The position numbers and the translations under genes were made by a program. A stretch of 53,084 nucleotides of DNA from Verrucomicrobiota bacterium (GTDB lineage: Bacteria > Verrucomicrobiota > Kiritimatiellia > RFP12 > UBA1067), in NCBI GenBank assembly GCA_023269675.1, contig JAHFSX010000042.1:1-53084 (forward strand), given 5' to 3'. The notes beneath the pieces were generated by a model that did no database searches, was not told where the DNA came from, and saw nothing but the letters and a program-made list of their open reading frames with translations. Shown one piece after another: positions 1-7,565 of the stretch. Position 1 is the first letter of the stretch, and each line of letters starts with the position of its first letter.

Positions 1-69
1 GGAAGTGAAGGGCCCCATCGCCGAGGGTACTGCAGGACGCGCCTGTGGGAGAGTAGGACGCCGCCGGGT
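1..69 (+). rRNA. rrf: 5S ribosomal RNA, 3' part
   Basis: The first ~69 bases read as the 3' half of a 5S rRNA: the CCCCATCGCCGAGGGTACTG block is followed by GTGGGAGAGTAGGACGCCGC, the strongly conserved helix near the 5S 3' end. The 5' part lies outside the window, so an rRNA operon probably ends here. A strong terminator follows. The exact 3' end is estimated. Confidence 0.8.
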
Positions 70-78
70 TTTTTTTCA

Positions 79-120
79 GGGGGCCGCCGACCGCAAGGTC
101 GGCGGCCCCCTTCTTTTTTT
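79..120 (+). terminator. Rho-independent terminator of the rRNA operon
   Basis: A perfect 14-bp GC-rich stem (79-92 with 97-110) closes on a GCAA tetraloop and is followed by TTCTTTTTTT. It sits directly behind the 5S gene. Confidence 0.9.
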
Positions 121-140
121 ACGGGGAGCGCCCCCGGAAA

Positions 141-183
141 CGCAAAAAGGACATCGGGGCTGCGCCCCGATGTCCTTTTTGCG
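141..183 (-). terminator. Bidirectional terminator behind tRNA-Leu
   Basis: A perfect 20-bp inverted repeat (141-160 with 164-183, loop TGC) carries A5 and T5 runs at its ends, so it can act on both strands. On the minus strand it lies just after tRNA-Leu; on the plus strand it backs up the rRNA terminator. Confidence 0.85.
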
Positions 184-185
184 TT

Positions 186-275
186 TGGTGCCAGAGAAGG
201 GACTCGAACCCTTACACAGGTTTAACCCTGTTCCGGATTTTAAGTCCGGTGTGTCTGCCATTTCACCACTCTGGC
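186..275 (-). tRNA. tRNA-Leu (anticodon UAA)
   Basis: On the minus strand the sequence folds as a class II tRNA: a 7-bp acceptor stem (269-275 with 190-196), an anticodon loop CTTAAAA in a CCGGA/TCCGG stem giving anticodon UAA, and a long variable arm. The T arm carries GGTTCGAGTCC and the CCA end is encoded. The anticodon and long variable arm identify leucine. Confidence 0.95.
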
Positions 276-452
276 GAGAATGAAGCGTATATCTTAGCGG
301 GAAGTGCGTGCCTGGGCAAGCGCAAGCTGTGCCGGCGGTGAATAAAAACAAGGTGGCTCACCGCGGAATCTGTGCTAAAATTTTCGCATCCCGAAAAGTG
401 ATCTTTCGGGAGGGGCGCGTTTCTTGGTTCACGCTTACGAAAGGAGACCTTC

Positions 453-827
453 ATGCAACCGTTGGATCCAGGGATCGTCGTGTTACTGCTGGTTGTTTCT
501 CTCGCGCTGCTGTCGGGCTTCCTGCTCTTCATCGCGGCGTTGATGGGCTGGCTGAACCTGCGGCGCTTGCGTCTCGACCTGCACGCGGATCTGACGGCCC
601 TGCGCGCAGTCCTTGACCGGCTCGCCGGCACCTCCGCTGCCGGCCCGCAGCCGGCCGAGCCGGGGCAGGCTGAGGCGGTGGCATCCGCCACGCCGTCCGA
701 ACCGCCGGCGCCTGACAAGATCGGGTTCTCGTGCCCGGAGTGCGGCCGCTTTTTTGAAGGCCCCTCAACCCTGTCGGGGACGACGTACACCTGTCCCGAG
801 TGCCGGGTCGATTTCCACATCCACTGA
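453..827 (+). CDS. Small membrane protein with C-terminal zinc ribbon
   Basis: A 124-residue protein that I cannot name. The ATG follows AAGGAG at 441-446. One hydrophobic helix (about residues 8-34) would anchor it in the inner membrane, followed by a charged helix and a Pro/Ala-rich linker (about 60-87). The C-terminal ~35 residues hold two CPEC knuckles about 20 residues apart (CPECGRFF and CPECRVDF), a typical zinc-ribbon arrangement. The cytoplasmic ribbon may bind nucleic acid or protein, but that is inference. It stands alone between tRNA genes transcribed on the opposite strand. Confidence 0.8.
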   Translation: MQPLDPGIVVLLLVVSLALLSGFLLFIAALMGWLNLRRLRLDLHADLTALRAVLDRLAGTSAAGPQPAEPGQAEAVASATPSEPPAPDKIGFSCPECGRFFEGPSTLSGTTYTCPECRVDFHIH

Positions 828-888
828 AGCGGCCTGCGGCTCGGCCGCGTCCAGCCCCACAGGTGAGCCGGATCGTCGTTCAGGATAC

Positions 889-919
889 AAAAGAAAAAAC
901 CGACTGTTACCAGCCGGTT
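889..919 (-). terminator. Terminator of second Gly-Lys tRNA unit
   Basis: On the minus strand AACCGGCTG, a GTAA loop and CAGTCGGTT form a 9-bp stem with one G-T pair, followed by a T-rich run (889-897). It closely resembles the hairpin at 1114-1144, so the terminator was duplicated together with the tRNA pair. Confidence 0.8.
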
Positions 920-933
920 TGTTCCCGATTTTA

Positions 934-1009
934 TGGTAGGGGTGCACGGACTCGAACCGTGGACCCAGTGATTAAGAGTCACTTGCTCTACCAACTGAGC
1001 TACACCCCC
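934..1009 (-). tRNA. tRNA-Lys (anticodon CUU), copy 2
   Basis: A 76-nt cloverleaf with encoded CCA. The acceptor is GGGGGTG with CACCCCT, and the anticodon loop CTCTTAA gives CUU (lysine, AAG codon). It appears identical to the copy at 1159-1234. Confidence 0.95.
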
Positions 1010-1018
1010 ATAAAATAC

Positions 1019-1094
1019 TGGAGCGAGCGAAGGGATTCGAACCCTCGACCACCACCTTGGCAAGGTGGAGCTCTACCAACTGAGCTACACTCGC
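1019..1094 (-). tRNA. tRNA-Gly (anticodon GCC), copy 2
   Basis: A 76-nt cloverleaf with acceptor GCGAGTG paired to CGCTCGC, discriminator T and encoded CCA. The anticodon loop TTGCCAA in a CCACC/GGTGG stem gives GCC (glycine). It lies 9 nt upstream of tRNA-Lys copy 2 and is very probably co-transcribed with it. Confidence 0.95.
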
Positions 1095-1113
1095 GTCAAA
1101 ATCGTACTATTCT

Positions 1114-1144
1114 TAAAAGAGAAAAACGACTGTCGCCAGCCGTT
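1114..1144 (-). terminator. Terminator of first Gly-Lys tRNA unit
   Basis: On the minus strand AACGGCTG, a GCGA loop and CAGTCGTT pair over 8 bp with one G-T wobble, followed by TTTTTCTCTTTT. It separates the two tRNA pairs. Confidence 0.75.
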
Positions 1145-1158
1145 TCCCGCCGTTTTTA

Positions 1159-1234
1159 TGGTAGGGGTGCACGGACTCGAACCGTGGACCCAGTGATTAA
1201 GAGTCACTTGCTCTACCAACTGAGCTACACCCCC
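1159..1234 (-). tRNA. tRNA-Lys (anticodon CUU), copy 1
   Basis: Same 76-nt sequence as 934-1009: acceptor GGGGGTG, anticodon loop CTCTTAA, encoded CCA. It follows tRNA-Gly copy 1 by 8 nt. Confidence 0.95.
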
Positions 1235-1242
1235 ATAAAAAC

Positions 1243-1318
1243 TGGAGCGAGCGAAGGGATTCGAACCCTCGACCACCACCTTGGCAAGGTGGAGCTCTAC
1301 CAACTGAGCTACACTCGC
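1243..1318 (-). tRNA. tRNA-Gly (anticodon GCC), copy 1
   Basis: Same 76-nt sequence as 1019-1094. It is the promoter-proximal tRNA of the duplicated set. Confidence 0.95.
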
Positions 1319-1336
1319 TTCAAAAGAATGTGTGAT

Positions 1337-1365
1337 AATTTAGCAGATGATCCCGTGGCGCGCAA
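1337..1365 (-). promoter_or_regulatory. Promoter for the tRNA Gly-Lys cluster
   Basis: On the minus strand TTGCGC (1360-1365) and TAAATT (1337-1342) are separated by exactly 17 bp and end 19 nt before the mature 5' end of the first tRNA-Gly. This is a reasonable sigma-70-type match, read by eye. Confidence 0.5.
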
Positions 1366-1423
1366 TAGCAAAACGCGCTTTTTTTTCAGGGGTCATTTTT
1401 CGCGTTTTCATCCAGCGGATGTG

Positions 1424-1452
1424 TTGCAGGAAGAGGGTGTTTTGCGTATACT
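1424..1452 (+). promoter_or_regulatory. Sigma-70-type promoter of the glycogen operon
   Basis: TTGCAG (1424-1429) and TATACT (1447-1452) are separated by 17 bp. Transcription would start near 1459, giving a ~27-nt leader with AAAGG at 1474-1478 in front of the ATG at 1486. It is the best promoter match in the window. Confidence 0.75.
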
Positions 1453-1485
1453 GCACACGACTTGCTTAACGTGAAAGGTACACGA

Positions 1486-1881
1486 ATGATGCGTGGTTTG
1501 CTAATGGCCTTTTTGTGGTGTTTTCTTTGGGGTGCGGGCGTTGCCGGTGCGCAGGATTTCACGGGGCTGTCCGATGTCGAGCGCAAGCAGGTGAACGGGT
1601 GGATGGCGGAGCGTGCCGAGACCATGATCCGCGCGCACCAGTTGGAGCGGGAGCTGCAGGAGGCGTGGAGCGACACGCGCTACACGTCGCCCGAGGTCGA
1701 GGCGTTGCGGGCGCGTTACCGTGAACTCCAGCGGGAGCTGACCCGTACCCAGCTTGAGCTTCGAAAAAAGGTTCTGGAGGTTCCTGCGGTGCAAGCGAAG
1801 GCGCGTCAGCTTGACGAGGCCAAAAAGAGCGAGCAGAATTTGTCGAAACGGATTGCGGAGAAGTCGGGCGGTAAGCAATAG
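1486..1881 (+). CDS. Secreted coiled-coil protein, function unknown
   Basis: 131 residues from ATG 1486. An in-frame TTG at 1462 would be almost leaderless, whereas AAAGG sits 7 nt before 1486. The signal peptide is MMRGLLMAFLWCFLWGAGVAGA, with cleavage after the AGA-like site. The mature part is almost entirely charged helix rich in Glu, Arg, Lys and Gln, with heptad-like spacing (about residues 55-125), so a periplasmic coiled coil is likely. It is the first gene of the apparent operon, 38 nt ahead of glgA; a link to glycogen metabolism comes from position only. Confidence 0.8.
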   Translation: MMRGLLMAFLWCFLWGAGVAGAQDFTGLSDVERKQVNGWMAERAETMIRAHQLERELQEAWSDTRYTSPEVEALRARYRELQRELTRTQLELRKKVLEVPAVQAKARQLDEAKKSEQNLSKRIAEKSGGKQ

Positions 1882-1919
1882 CTGACGGGTTTTGTCCTGC
1901 GGGACGGAGGGAGTCGCAC

Positions 1920-3458
1920 ATGGCCAAGGCTAAAAAGCAGACTGCGAGCGGGGAGAAGCCGCGCATCTTGATCGTCACGCCGGAGATCACCTACCTGCCT
2001 GCGGGCATGGGGAACATGGCGTGTAAACTGAACGCGAAGGCGGGCGGGCTGGCGGACGTCTCGGCCTCGCTGGTGGCGGCGCTGTTCGATCTGGGCGCTG
2101 ACGTGCACGTGGCCCTGCCGCACTACCGGCGCATGTTTCATATCGATGTGGGCCAGCTCATCAGCGACGAGCTGCGCGTCTACAAGAGCCGCCTGCCGGA
2201 TTCGCGCATCCATTTGGCCGAGGACCGCATTTTCTACTACCGCGACACGGTCTACAGCCATTCGCAGAACGAGAATCCCAAGCTGGCGCTGGCCTTTTCG
2301 CGCGAGGTGATCAACAACATCATTCCGACGGTGCAGCCCGACCTGATCCACTGCAACGACTGGATGACGGGCCTGATTCCGGCCGCGGCGCGGCGCATGG
2401 GCATTCCCTGCCTCTTCACGGTGCACAACATCCACACGCACCACCTGAGCTTGTCGCAGATCGAGGATTCGGGCATCGATGCGGCCGAGTTCTGGGGCAA
2501 CCTGTATTACACGCGCGTGCCGTACAACTACGAGGAGTCGCGCAACACCAACCCGATCGACATGCAGGCCAGCGGCGTGTTCGCCTCGCACTTCATCAAC
2601 ACGGTGAGCCCGACGTTCCTGGAAGAGGTCGTCAACGGCTGGCACAATTTCATTCCGAGCGCGCTGCGCGAGGAGATCCGCAACAAGTACCGTTCGGGCT
2701 GCGCGGCGGGCATCCTGAACGCTCCCGACGCGTCGGACAATCCCGAGACCGATCCGAACATCGACGTGCGCTACACGGCCGAGACGCACGCCGCGGCCAA
2801 GCGCGCGAACAAGATCTCGTTCCAGCACAAGGTGGGCCTGGAGGAGAATCCCGACGCGCCGATCTTTTTCTGGCCGTCGCGCCTGGACCCCGCGCAGAAG
2901 GGGCCGCAACTGCTGACGGACATCCTTTACCGGTTCATGGCGCGGCACTGGAAGCAGCGCGTCCAGATCGCGGTGGTGGCGAACGGCGCCTACCAGCAGC
3001 CGTTCCACGACATCCTGCGTTTCCACGACCTCTACGGACGCCTGGCGGTCTGCGACTTCAATCAGCCGCTCTCGCAGCTCGGCTACGCGGCGTCGGACTT
3101 CACCCTGGTGCCGTCGCTTTTCGAGCCGTGCGGCCTGCCGCAGATGGTGGGGCAGATCTACGGCTCGCTGCCGGTGGTGCACGACACCGGCGGGCTGCAC
3201 GACACCGTCGAGCATCTCGACGTGGCCAGCGAGAAGGGCAACGGGTTCGTGTTCAAGATCTACGACAGCCGCGGGCTGGAGTGGGCCATGGACAAGGCGA
3301 TGGAGTTTTACAAGCGACCGGTGGAGGAGCGCGAACGGAACATCGGGCGCGTCATGCGCGAGGGGCTGGCGCGTTTCAATCACGAGACGTGCGCGAAGAG
3401 TTACATCGACATCTACGAGAAGATGCTGAACCGCCCCTTGGTGCGTTCCTTTGAGTAG
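1920..3458 (+). CDS. glgA: Glycogen synthase, GT5 family
   Basis: 512 residues; transfers glucose from a nucleotide sugar (ADP-glucose in bacterial GlgA) to the non-reducing end of an alpha-1,4-glucan in the cytoplasm. The N-terminal Rossmann domain carries the KAGGLADV motif (residues 40-47, the KxGGL nucleotide-sugar site), then HCNDWMTG and TVHNIHTH. The C-terminal domain carries WPSRLDPAQKG, SLFEPCGLPQM (about 398-408) and DTGGLHDTV, all typical of GT5. Length is normal for the family. GGAGGGAG precedes the ATG. It lies 34 nt upstream of glgB and is almost certainly co-transcribed with it. The ~17-residue Lys-rich N-terminal extension is the only oddity. Confidence 0.95.
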   Translation: MAKAKKQTASGEKPRILIVTPEITYLPAGMGNMACKLNAKAGGLADVSASLVAALFDLGADVHVALPHYRRMFHIDVGQLISDELRVYKSRLPDSRIHLAEDRIFYYRDTVYSHSQNENPKLALAFSREVINNIIPTVQPDLIHCNDWMTGLIPAAARRMGIPCLFTVHNIHTHHLSLSQIEDSGIDAAEFWGNLYYTRVPYNYEESRNTNPIDMQASGVFASHFINTVSPTFLEEVVNGWHNFIPSALREEIRNKYRSGCAAGILNAPDASDNPETDPNIDVRYTAETHAAAKRANKISFQHKVGLEENPDAPIFFWPSRLDPAQKGPQLLTDILYRFMARHWKQRVQIAVVANGAYQQPFHDILRFHDLYGRLAVCDFNQPLSQLGYAASDFTLVPSLFEPCGLPQMVGQIYGSLPVVHDTGGLHDTVEHLDVASEKGNGFVFKIYDSRGLEWAMDKAMEFYKRPVEERERNIGRVMREGLARFNHETCAKSYIDIYEKMLNRPLVRSFE

Positions 3459-3492
3459 TCGCCGCAGTCCATAACCATCAGGAGCTCTGGCT

Positions 3493-5505
3493 ATGCCGGT
3501 TTCACCGATCCGTTCGTGTCTGTTGGACGACCCGTATCTGGGGCCGTATGCCGAGATCATCCGCAAGCGCTCCGACCAGGCCGCGCAGCGGGCCGCGGCG
3601 TTGGCGAAGACGCCGGGTTCGCTGGCTGAGTTCGCCTGCGCGCACGAGTATTACGGGCTGCATAAAAGCGAACAGGGTTGGATTTTCCGCGAATGGGCGC
3701 CGCACGCGACGGCGATCTGGCTGGTGGGCGATTTCTCCGGGTGGCAGACGCGCGACGCCTTCAAGCTCCGGCGGCTTCCCGGGCGGGATGTCTGGGAGTT
3801 GGCTCTGGCGGCGGACGTTTTCCGGCACGGCCAATATTACCGGCTGGAGGTCGTTTGGGACGGCGGCCGCGGCGAACGCATCCCCGCCTATGCCCGGCGC
3901 GTGATCCAGGACCCGGCCACGTTGCTTTTCGCGGCGCAGGTGTGGGATCCGCCGCCGTATGTGTGGCAGATTCCCGTCTTCACGGTTCCCAAGCGGGCTC
4001 CGCTGATTTACGAGACGCACGTCGGCATGGCGCAAGACAAAGAGACGGTGGGGAGTTACACCGAATTCCGCGAACAGGTGCTGCCGCGCATCATCAAGGC
4101 CGGTTACAACACGATCCAGCTCATGGCCGTGATGGAACATCCCTACTACGGCTCGTTCGGTTATCACGTCTCCAGCTTCTTCGCCTGCTCGTCGCGCTTT
4201 GGCACTCCCGAGGAGCTCAAGGCCCTGGTGGACGCCGCGCATCTGGCGGGGCTGGCGGTGATCATCGACGTCGTCCACTCGCATTCGGTCAAAAACGAGC
4301 GCGAGGGCCTGTCGCTTTTCGACGGCACGCCCTACCAGTATTTCCACAACGGGCTGCGCGGCTGGCATGAGGCGTGGGACTCGCGCTGCTTCGATTACGG
4401 CAAGACCGACGTGCTGCATTTCCTGCTCTCCAACTGCCGCTTCTGGCTCGACGAGTTCCACTTCGACGGCTACCGCTTCGACGGCATCACCAGCATGCTC
4501 TACCTGCACCACGGGCTGGGCGTGGATTTCACGGACTACAGCCAGTATTTCGACGAGACGGTGGACGAGGACGCGTGGGTCTACTGCAACCTCGCGAACC
4601 GCCTGATCCACGAGGTCCGGCCGGACGCCCTCACGATCGCGGAGGACGTGAGCGGGATGCCCGGCATCGCCGCGCCGGTCAGCGACTACGGCGCGGGCTT
4701 CGACTACCGCATGGCCATGGGCGTCCCCGAGTGCTGGTTCCGGCTGGTGCGCGACGTGCGCGACGAGGACTGGAACATCGGCTACCTGTGGCACGAGCTG
4801 ACCAACCGCCGCGCGGACGAGCAGACGATCAATTACGTGGAGAGCCACGATCAGGCGCTGGTGGGCGGCAAGACGCTGTTCTTCCAGCTGGTGGATTCGG
4901 CGATCTACGACGCCATGTCGCGCGCCTCGCAGAATCTCAAGACGGGCCGCGGCGTGGCGCTGCACAAGCTGGCGCGCCTGGCCACGCTGGCCACCGCCGG
5001 CCACGGCTATCTGAACTTCATGGGCAACGAGTTCGGCCATCCCGAGTGGATCGATTTCCCGCGCGAAGGCAACAACTTCTCGTACCACTACGCGCGCCGG
5101 CAGTGGGCGCTGCGCGACAACCCCGACCTGCTGTACTGGTGCATGGGCGAGTTCGACGAGGCGATCATCCATACGGTCAAACGCTACGAGGCGCTGGACG
5201 GGACCGTGCCCCGCAGGCTGTTCGTTTCGGACAAAAATAAAATCCTCGTGTTCCAGCGCGGGCCGCTGGTCTTCATCTTCAACTTCCACAGCTCGCTGTC
5301 GGTCGCCGATTATGCGGTGGTCGTGCCGCCGGGCAAATACCGGCTGATCCTGGACAGCGACGCGGACCGTTTCGGCGGTCACGCGCGCATCGCGCCGGAC
5401 CAGACTTTCGAGCTCTTGACCGAGATGCGCGGCAACGAGTTGTGCAACATCATCAAGGTCTATCTGCCGTGCCGCACGGCCATGGTGCTGGAGCGGCAGA
5501 TCTGA
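3493..5505 (+). CDS. glgB: 1,4-alpha-glucan branching enzyme, eukaryotic-type GH13
   Basis: 670 residues; cuts alpha-1,4 chains and re-attaches them in alpha-1,6 linkage. An N-terminal CBM48-like domain (about 50-150, FREWAPHATAIWLVGDFSGW) precedes the GH13 barrel. The four signature regions are DVVHSH (~259), DGYRFDGITSM (nucleophile Asp ~330), TIAEDVSGMP (acid/base Glu ~384) and NYVESHDQAL (His-Asp ~452). Runs such as TIAEDVSGMP, ESHDQALVG and GYLNFMGNEFGHPEW match human and plant branching enzymes much better than E. coli GlgB, so I place it in the eukaryotic-type subfamily (GH13_8). AGGAG lies 8 nt before the ATG. It sits in an operon with glgA. Confidence 0.95.
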   Translation: MPVSPIRSCLLDDPYLGPYAEIIRKRSDQAAQRAAALAKTPGSLAEFACAHEYYGLHKSEQGWIFREWAPHATAIWLVGDFSGWQTRDAFKLRRLPGRDVWELALAADVFRHGQYYRLEVVWDGGRGERIPAYARRVIQDPATLLFAAQVWDPPPYVWQIPVFTVPKRAPLIYETHVGMAQDKETVGSYTEFREQVLPRIIKAGYNTIQLMAVMEHPYYGSFGYHVSSFFACSSRFGTPEELKALVDAAHLAGLAVIIDVVHSHSVKNEREGLSLFDGTPYQYFHNGLRGWHEAWDSRCFDYGKTDVLHFLLSNCRFWLDEFHFDGYRFDGITSMLYLHHGLGVDFTDYSQYFDETVDEDAWVYCNLANRLIHEVRPDALTIAEDVSGMPGIAAPVSDYGAGFDYRMAMGVPECWFRLVRDVRDEDWNIGYLWHELTNRRADEQTINYVESHDQALVGGKTLFFQLVDSAIYDAMSRASQNLKTGRGVALHKLARLATLATAGHGYLNFMGNEFGHPEWIDFPREGNNFSYHYARRQWALRDNPDLLYWCMGEFDEAIIHTVKRYEALDGTVPRRLFVSDKNKILVFQRGPLVFIFNFHSSLSVADYAVVVPPGKYRLILDSDADRFGGHARIAPDQTFELLTEMRGNELCNIIKVYLPCRTAMVLERQI

Positions 5506-5540
5506 ACGGAGCGCCGCGCGGCGGTGTCAAGGAAGGGACG

Positions 5541-5564
5541 ATGCGTGCACGGGGTAACCGATGA
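5541..5564 (+). promoter_or_regulatory. Seven-codon leader ORF overlapping the hemerythrin-like gene
   Basis: The best ribosome-binding site in this gap, AAGGAAGGG (5529-5537), is placed for ATG 5541, not for the downstream start. The resulting ORF encodes MRARGNR and ends at a TGA that overlaps the ATG at 5561 (ATGA). This would fit translational coupling, but such a short ORF can arise by chance. Confidence 0.3.
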
Positions 5565-5971
5565 AAATTGACCGGCGGCTGCTGATGACGGGGATTCCTC
5601 TCATCGACCGACAGCACGAAGCGTATGCCGATCTGGTGGACCGGCTTTTCGATTTGGCCAGGCGCGGGAACGTCGAGCGGCAAATGCTGTTTCTGGAAAG
5701 AAGCGCGGTCATCCAGTATGCCATGGAGCATTTGGACGCGGAAGAGCAGCTCATGCGCTCGGAAAAATATCCCGCCTACGAGGAGCACCGCGCGAAGCAC
5801 GATTTTTTCCGGGATTGGACGGACACGCTGTCGTCGGATTTGGAAGGGGATGTCGATCTGGACGAATATGCCAAGAGCCTGAGCAAATGGCTGATCGCGT
5901 GGTTTTGCAGCCAAGTCCAGACGGATGACATCAAGTTGGCCTTGTTTCTCAAGCACAAGATGCGCGGGTGA
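5561..5971 (+). CDS. Bacteriohemerythrin-like protein with one iron-ligand His replaced
   Basis: 136 residues, full length for the family. Hemerythrins are four-helix bundles that bind O2 at a di-iron centre. The expected motifs are present: GIPLIDRQHE (His19), HLDAEE (His57, Glu61), EEHRAKH (His76, His80) and the final TDD (Asp122/123). The usual WLxxHIxxxD motif reads WFCSQVQTDD, so the fifth histidine appears to be Gln118. It may carry an altered or mononuclear centre. It follows glgB by 55 nt, probably as the last gene of the operon. The start lacks its own close Shine-Dalgarno sequence; see the 5541 leader ORF. Confidence 0.85.
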   Translation: MKIDRRLLMTGIPLIDRQHEAYADLVDRLFDLARRGNVERQMLFLERSAVIQYAMEHLDAEEQLMRSEKYPAYEEHRAKHDFFRDWTDTLSSDLEGDVDLDEYAKSLSKWLIAWFCSQVQTDDIKLALFLKHKMRG

Positions 5972-6157
5972 CCGTCTGGGACCATCAGCTGAAATCATGT
6001 GGCCTTTGTTCGGTAGGGCGTGCGCTCCTGCGCCGCCGCGGGTCGCTCAATGCCGCGGCACGGAGCGCTCGGCCTGCCAGCCGACACAGGGCGTCTTCAG
6101 TCCGAATGATGATCGCCAGTGGTATTTTATCCGCGGCAACGTGCAGGGGGCTGCGGG

Positions 6158-7495
6158 CTATTTCTTGCTGAGCGCGGCCGCGCACTCCGAAGGCGTCATG
6201 AACGCGACTTTCTGAGCCGTCAGGAAGTCGAGGATGCGCAGGAATTCGTTGAAGCGCTCCCCGCCCCACATGGCCGGGTGGCCCTGCAGGACGAAGTATT
6301 CGCGCTCAGGGTTCGCGGCGTACCCCTCGATCAGGCGCCGGCAATCCGGGACGCCCACCGCGCTTTCCAGATTCACGGCCCAAACGCGGTCCAGGATCGT
6401 CAGCTTGCCATCCGCCGCGCTCTTCTTCCCCATCTCGTCCAGCGGCATGGGATAGAGGATGACCTTCATGTGCGGATCGTCGCGCATCACCTGCAGGGCG
6501 GTCGCGTCGAGCCCCGGGCCGGGCGCGCCGCTGCCGGTCGGACCGAAGGTCAGGAAAGCGAAGCCGAGCTTGTCCAGCGCGGCCTTCTGGGAGCGGTCGA
6601 CCAGCGCCTTCATCCCGTCATAGCGCCAGCCCGCGAATTCGTTGCACGGCTGGCCGTCCACGTCGTGCGGGCCGTGGTCCCAGCCGTGGAACCAGAACTC
6701 GACCCGGCCGGAAGCCCGGCGCGTCCTGATCCAGTTGGCGTACTCGGGCGTGGCCTCTGCCAGGGTCTCGCAGATCACCCCGTAGGAGGCCTTGATGTGC
6801 CGCGCTTCGAGAGCCTCGTCCACGCGCTTCCAGGCCGCGTGCACGCTGCCGCGGATCTGCTTGACGTCGTCGAGCTTGAGGACGATGATCGCCGGCTTCT
6901 TGCGGGGCGGGAGCGAAGCCGGGTCGACCGGTTGGGCGGCGCGGCTCTTGCGGGCCGCGGGCGGCGGCGTGGCGGCCGCCCCGGGTGCGATTCCCGTCAG
7001 GACGAAGTCGTCATAGTCCGCCGTGCCGGGGACGCCGGGCGAGGCGTGAACCCAGACGGCGACGGCGGCAACGCCGGCCGGCACCGTGGTCCTCAGCGTG
7101 TAGGCCTCCCAGACATGGTTGGTTTGGCTGACCCAGCAGGCGGTGTTGCAGCCCTTGGGCGGGTTCACGGCTTTGCCCGCGGCGTTGTAGAGCCAGAGGT
7201 AGGCGCCGCTGCAGGGGGCTTGGCTGCGGGCGTGGAACGCAAGCGCGAGCTCCTGCCCGTGCGTCACCGGCAACCGCGCGCTCGTCACGGAGGCGCCGTC
7301 AGCGCTGTAGGAGGCGAGGCCGACGCGCAACCCCAGCTTGCCGGCATGCGCGGCCTCCGGAATGAACTGAGCTGAACCGGAGGCCGACCACATCGTGTCG
7401 CTATCCTCGAAGCCCGGGTTCGGCAGGGGGTTGTCCTCCGCCCAGGCGGTGAGGGTCAGCAGGACGGAGAAGCGAAGCAGTCGGGCGGTTTTCAT
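6158..7495 (-). CDS. Secreted carbohydrate-binding and polysaccharide-deacetylase-like protein
   Basis: 445 residues from ATG 7495; another ATG lies two codons upstream at 7501. The open frame extends further but has no good start. The signal peptide is MKTARLLRFSVLLTLTAWA. Residues ~22-165 resemble a CBM4/9-type jelly roll (PLPNPGFED start, later TADYDDFVL). After a Pro/Ala/Arg linker (about 170-195) comes a polysaccharide-deacetylase-like barrel (DUF2334/NodB type) starting IIVLKLDDV and carrying EFWFHGWDHG. LDD and HGWDHG are where metal-binding Asp and His occur in that superfamily. The substrate is unknown. It is followed on the same strand by the ThuA-like gene's region and is probably part of a glycan-processing set. 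Confidence 0.8.
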   Translation of the reverse strand: MKTARLLRFSVLLTLTAWAEDNPLPNPGFEDSDTMWSASGSAQFIPEAAHAGKLGLRVGLASYSADGASVTSARLPVTHGQELALAFHARSQAPCSGAYLWLYNAAGKAVNPPKGCNTACWVSQTNHVWEAYTLRTTVPAGVAAVAVWVHASPGVPGTADYDDFVLTGIAPGAAATPPPAARKSRAAQPVDPASLPPRKKPAIIVLKLDDVKQIRGSVHAAWKRVDEALEARHIKASYGVICETLAEATPEYANWIRTRRASGRVEFWFHGWDHGPHDVDGQPCNEFAGWRYDGMKALVDRSQKAALDKLGFAFLTFGPTGSGAPGPGLDATALQVMRDDPHMKVILYPMPLDEMGKKSAADGKLTILDRVWAVNLESAVGVPDCRRLIEGYAANPEREYFVLQGHPAMWGGERFNEFLRILDFLTAQKVAFMTPSECAAALSKK

Positions 7496-7565
7496 GCGCA
7501 TAAGGCAAGGCCGGGTGTTTGGGGATGCGGGGTTCTGTTGTCCACGGACTTTTGATCCGTGAGGT

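Noticed and set aside
1357..1388. GCGCG...CGCGC followed by eight T as a plus-strand terminator
   Set aside because: The stem is only 5 bp with an 11-nt loop, no plus-strand gene ends before it, and the position overlaps the tRNA promoter.
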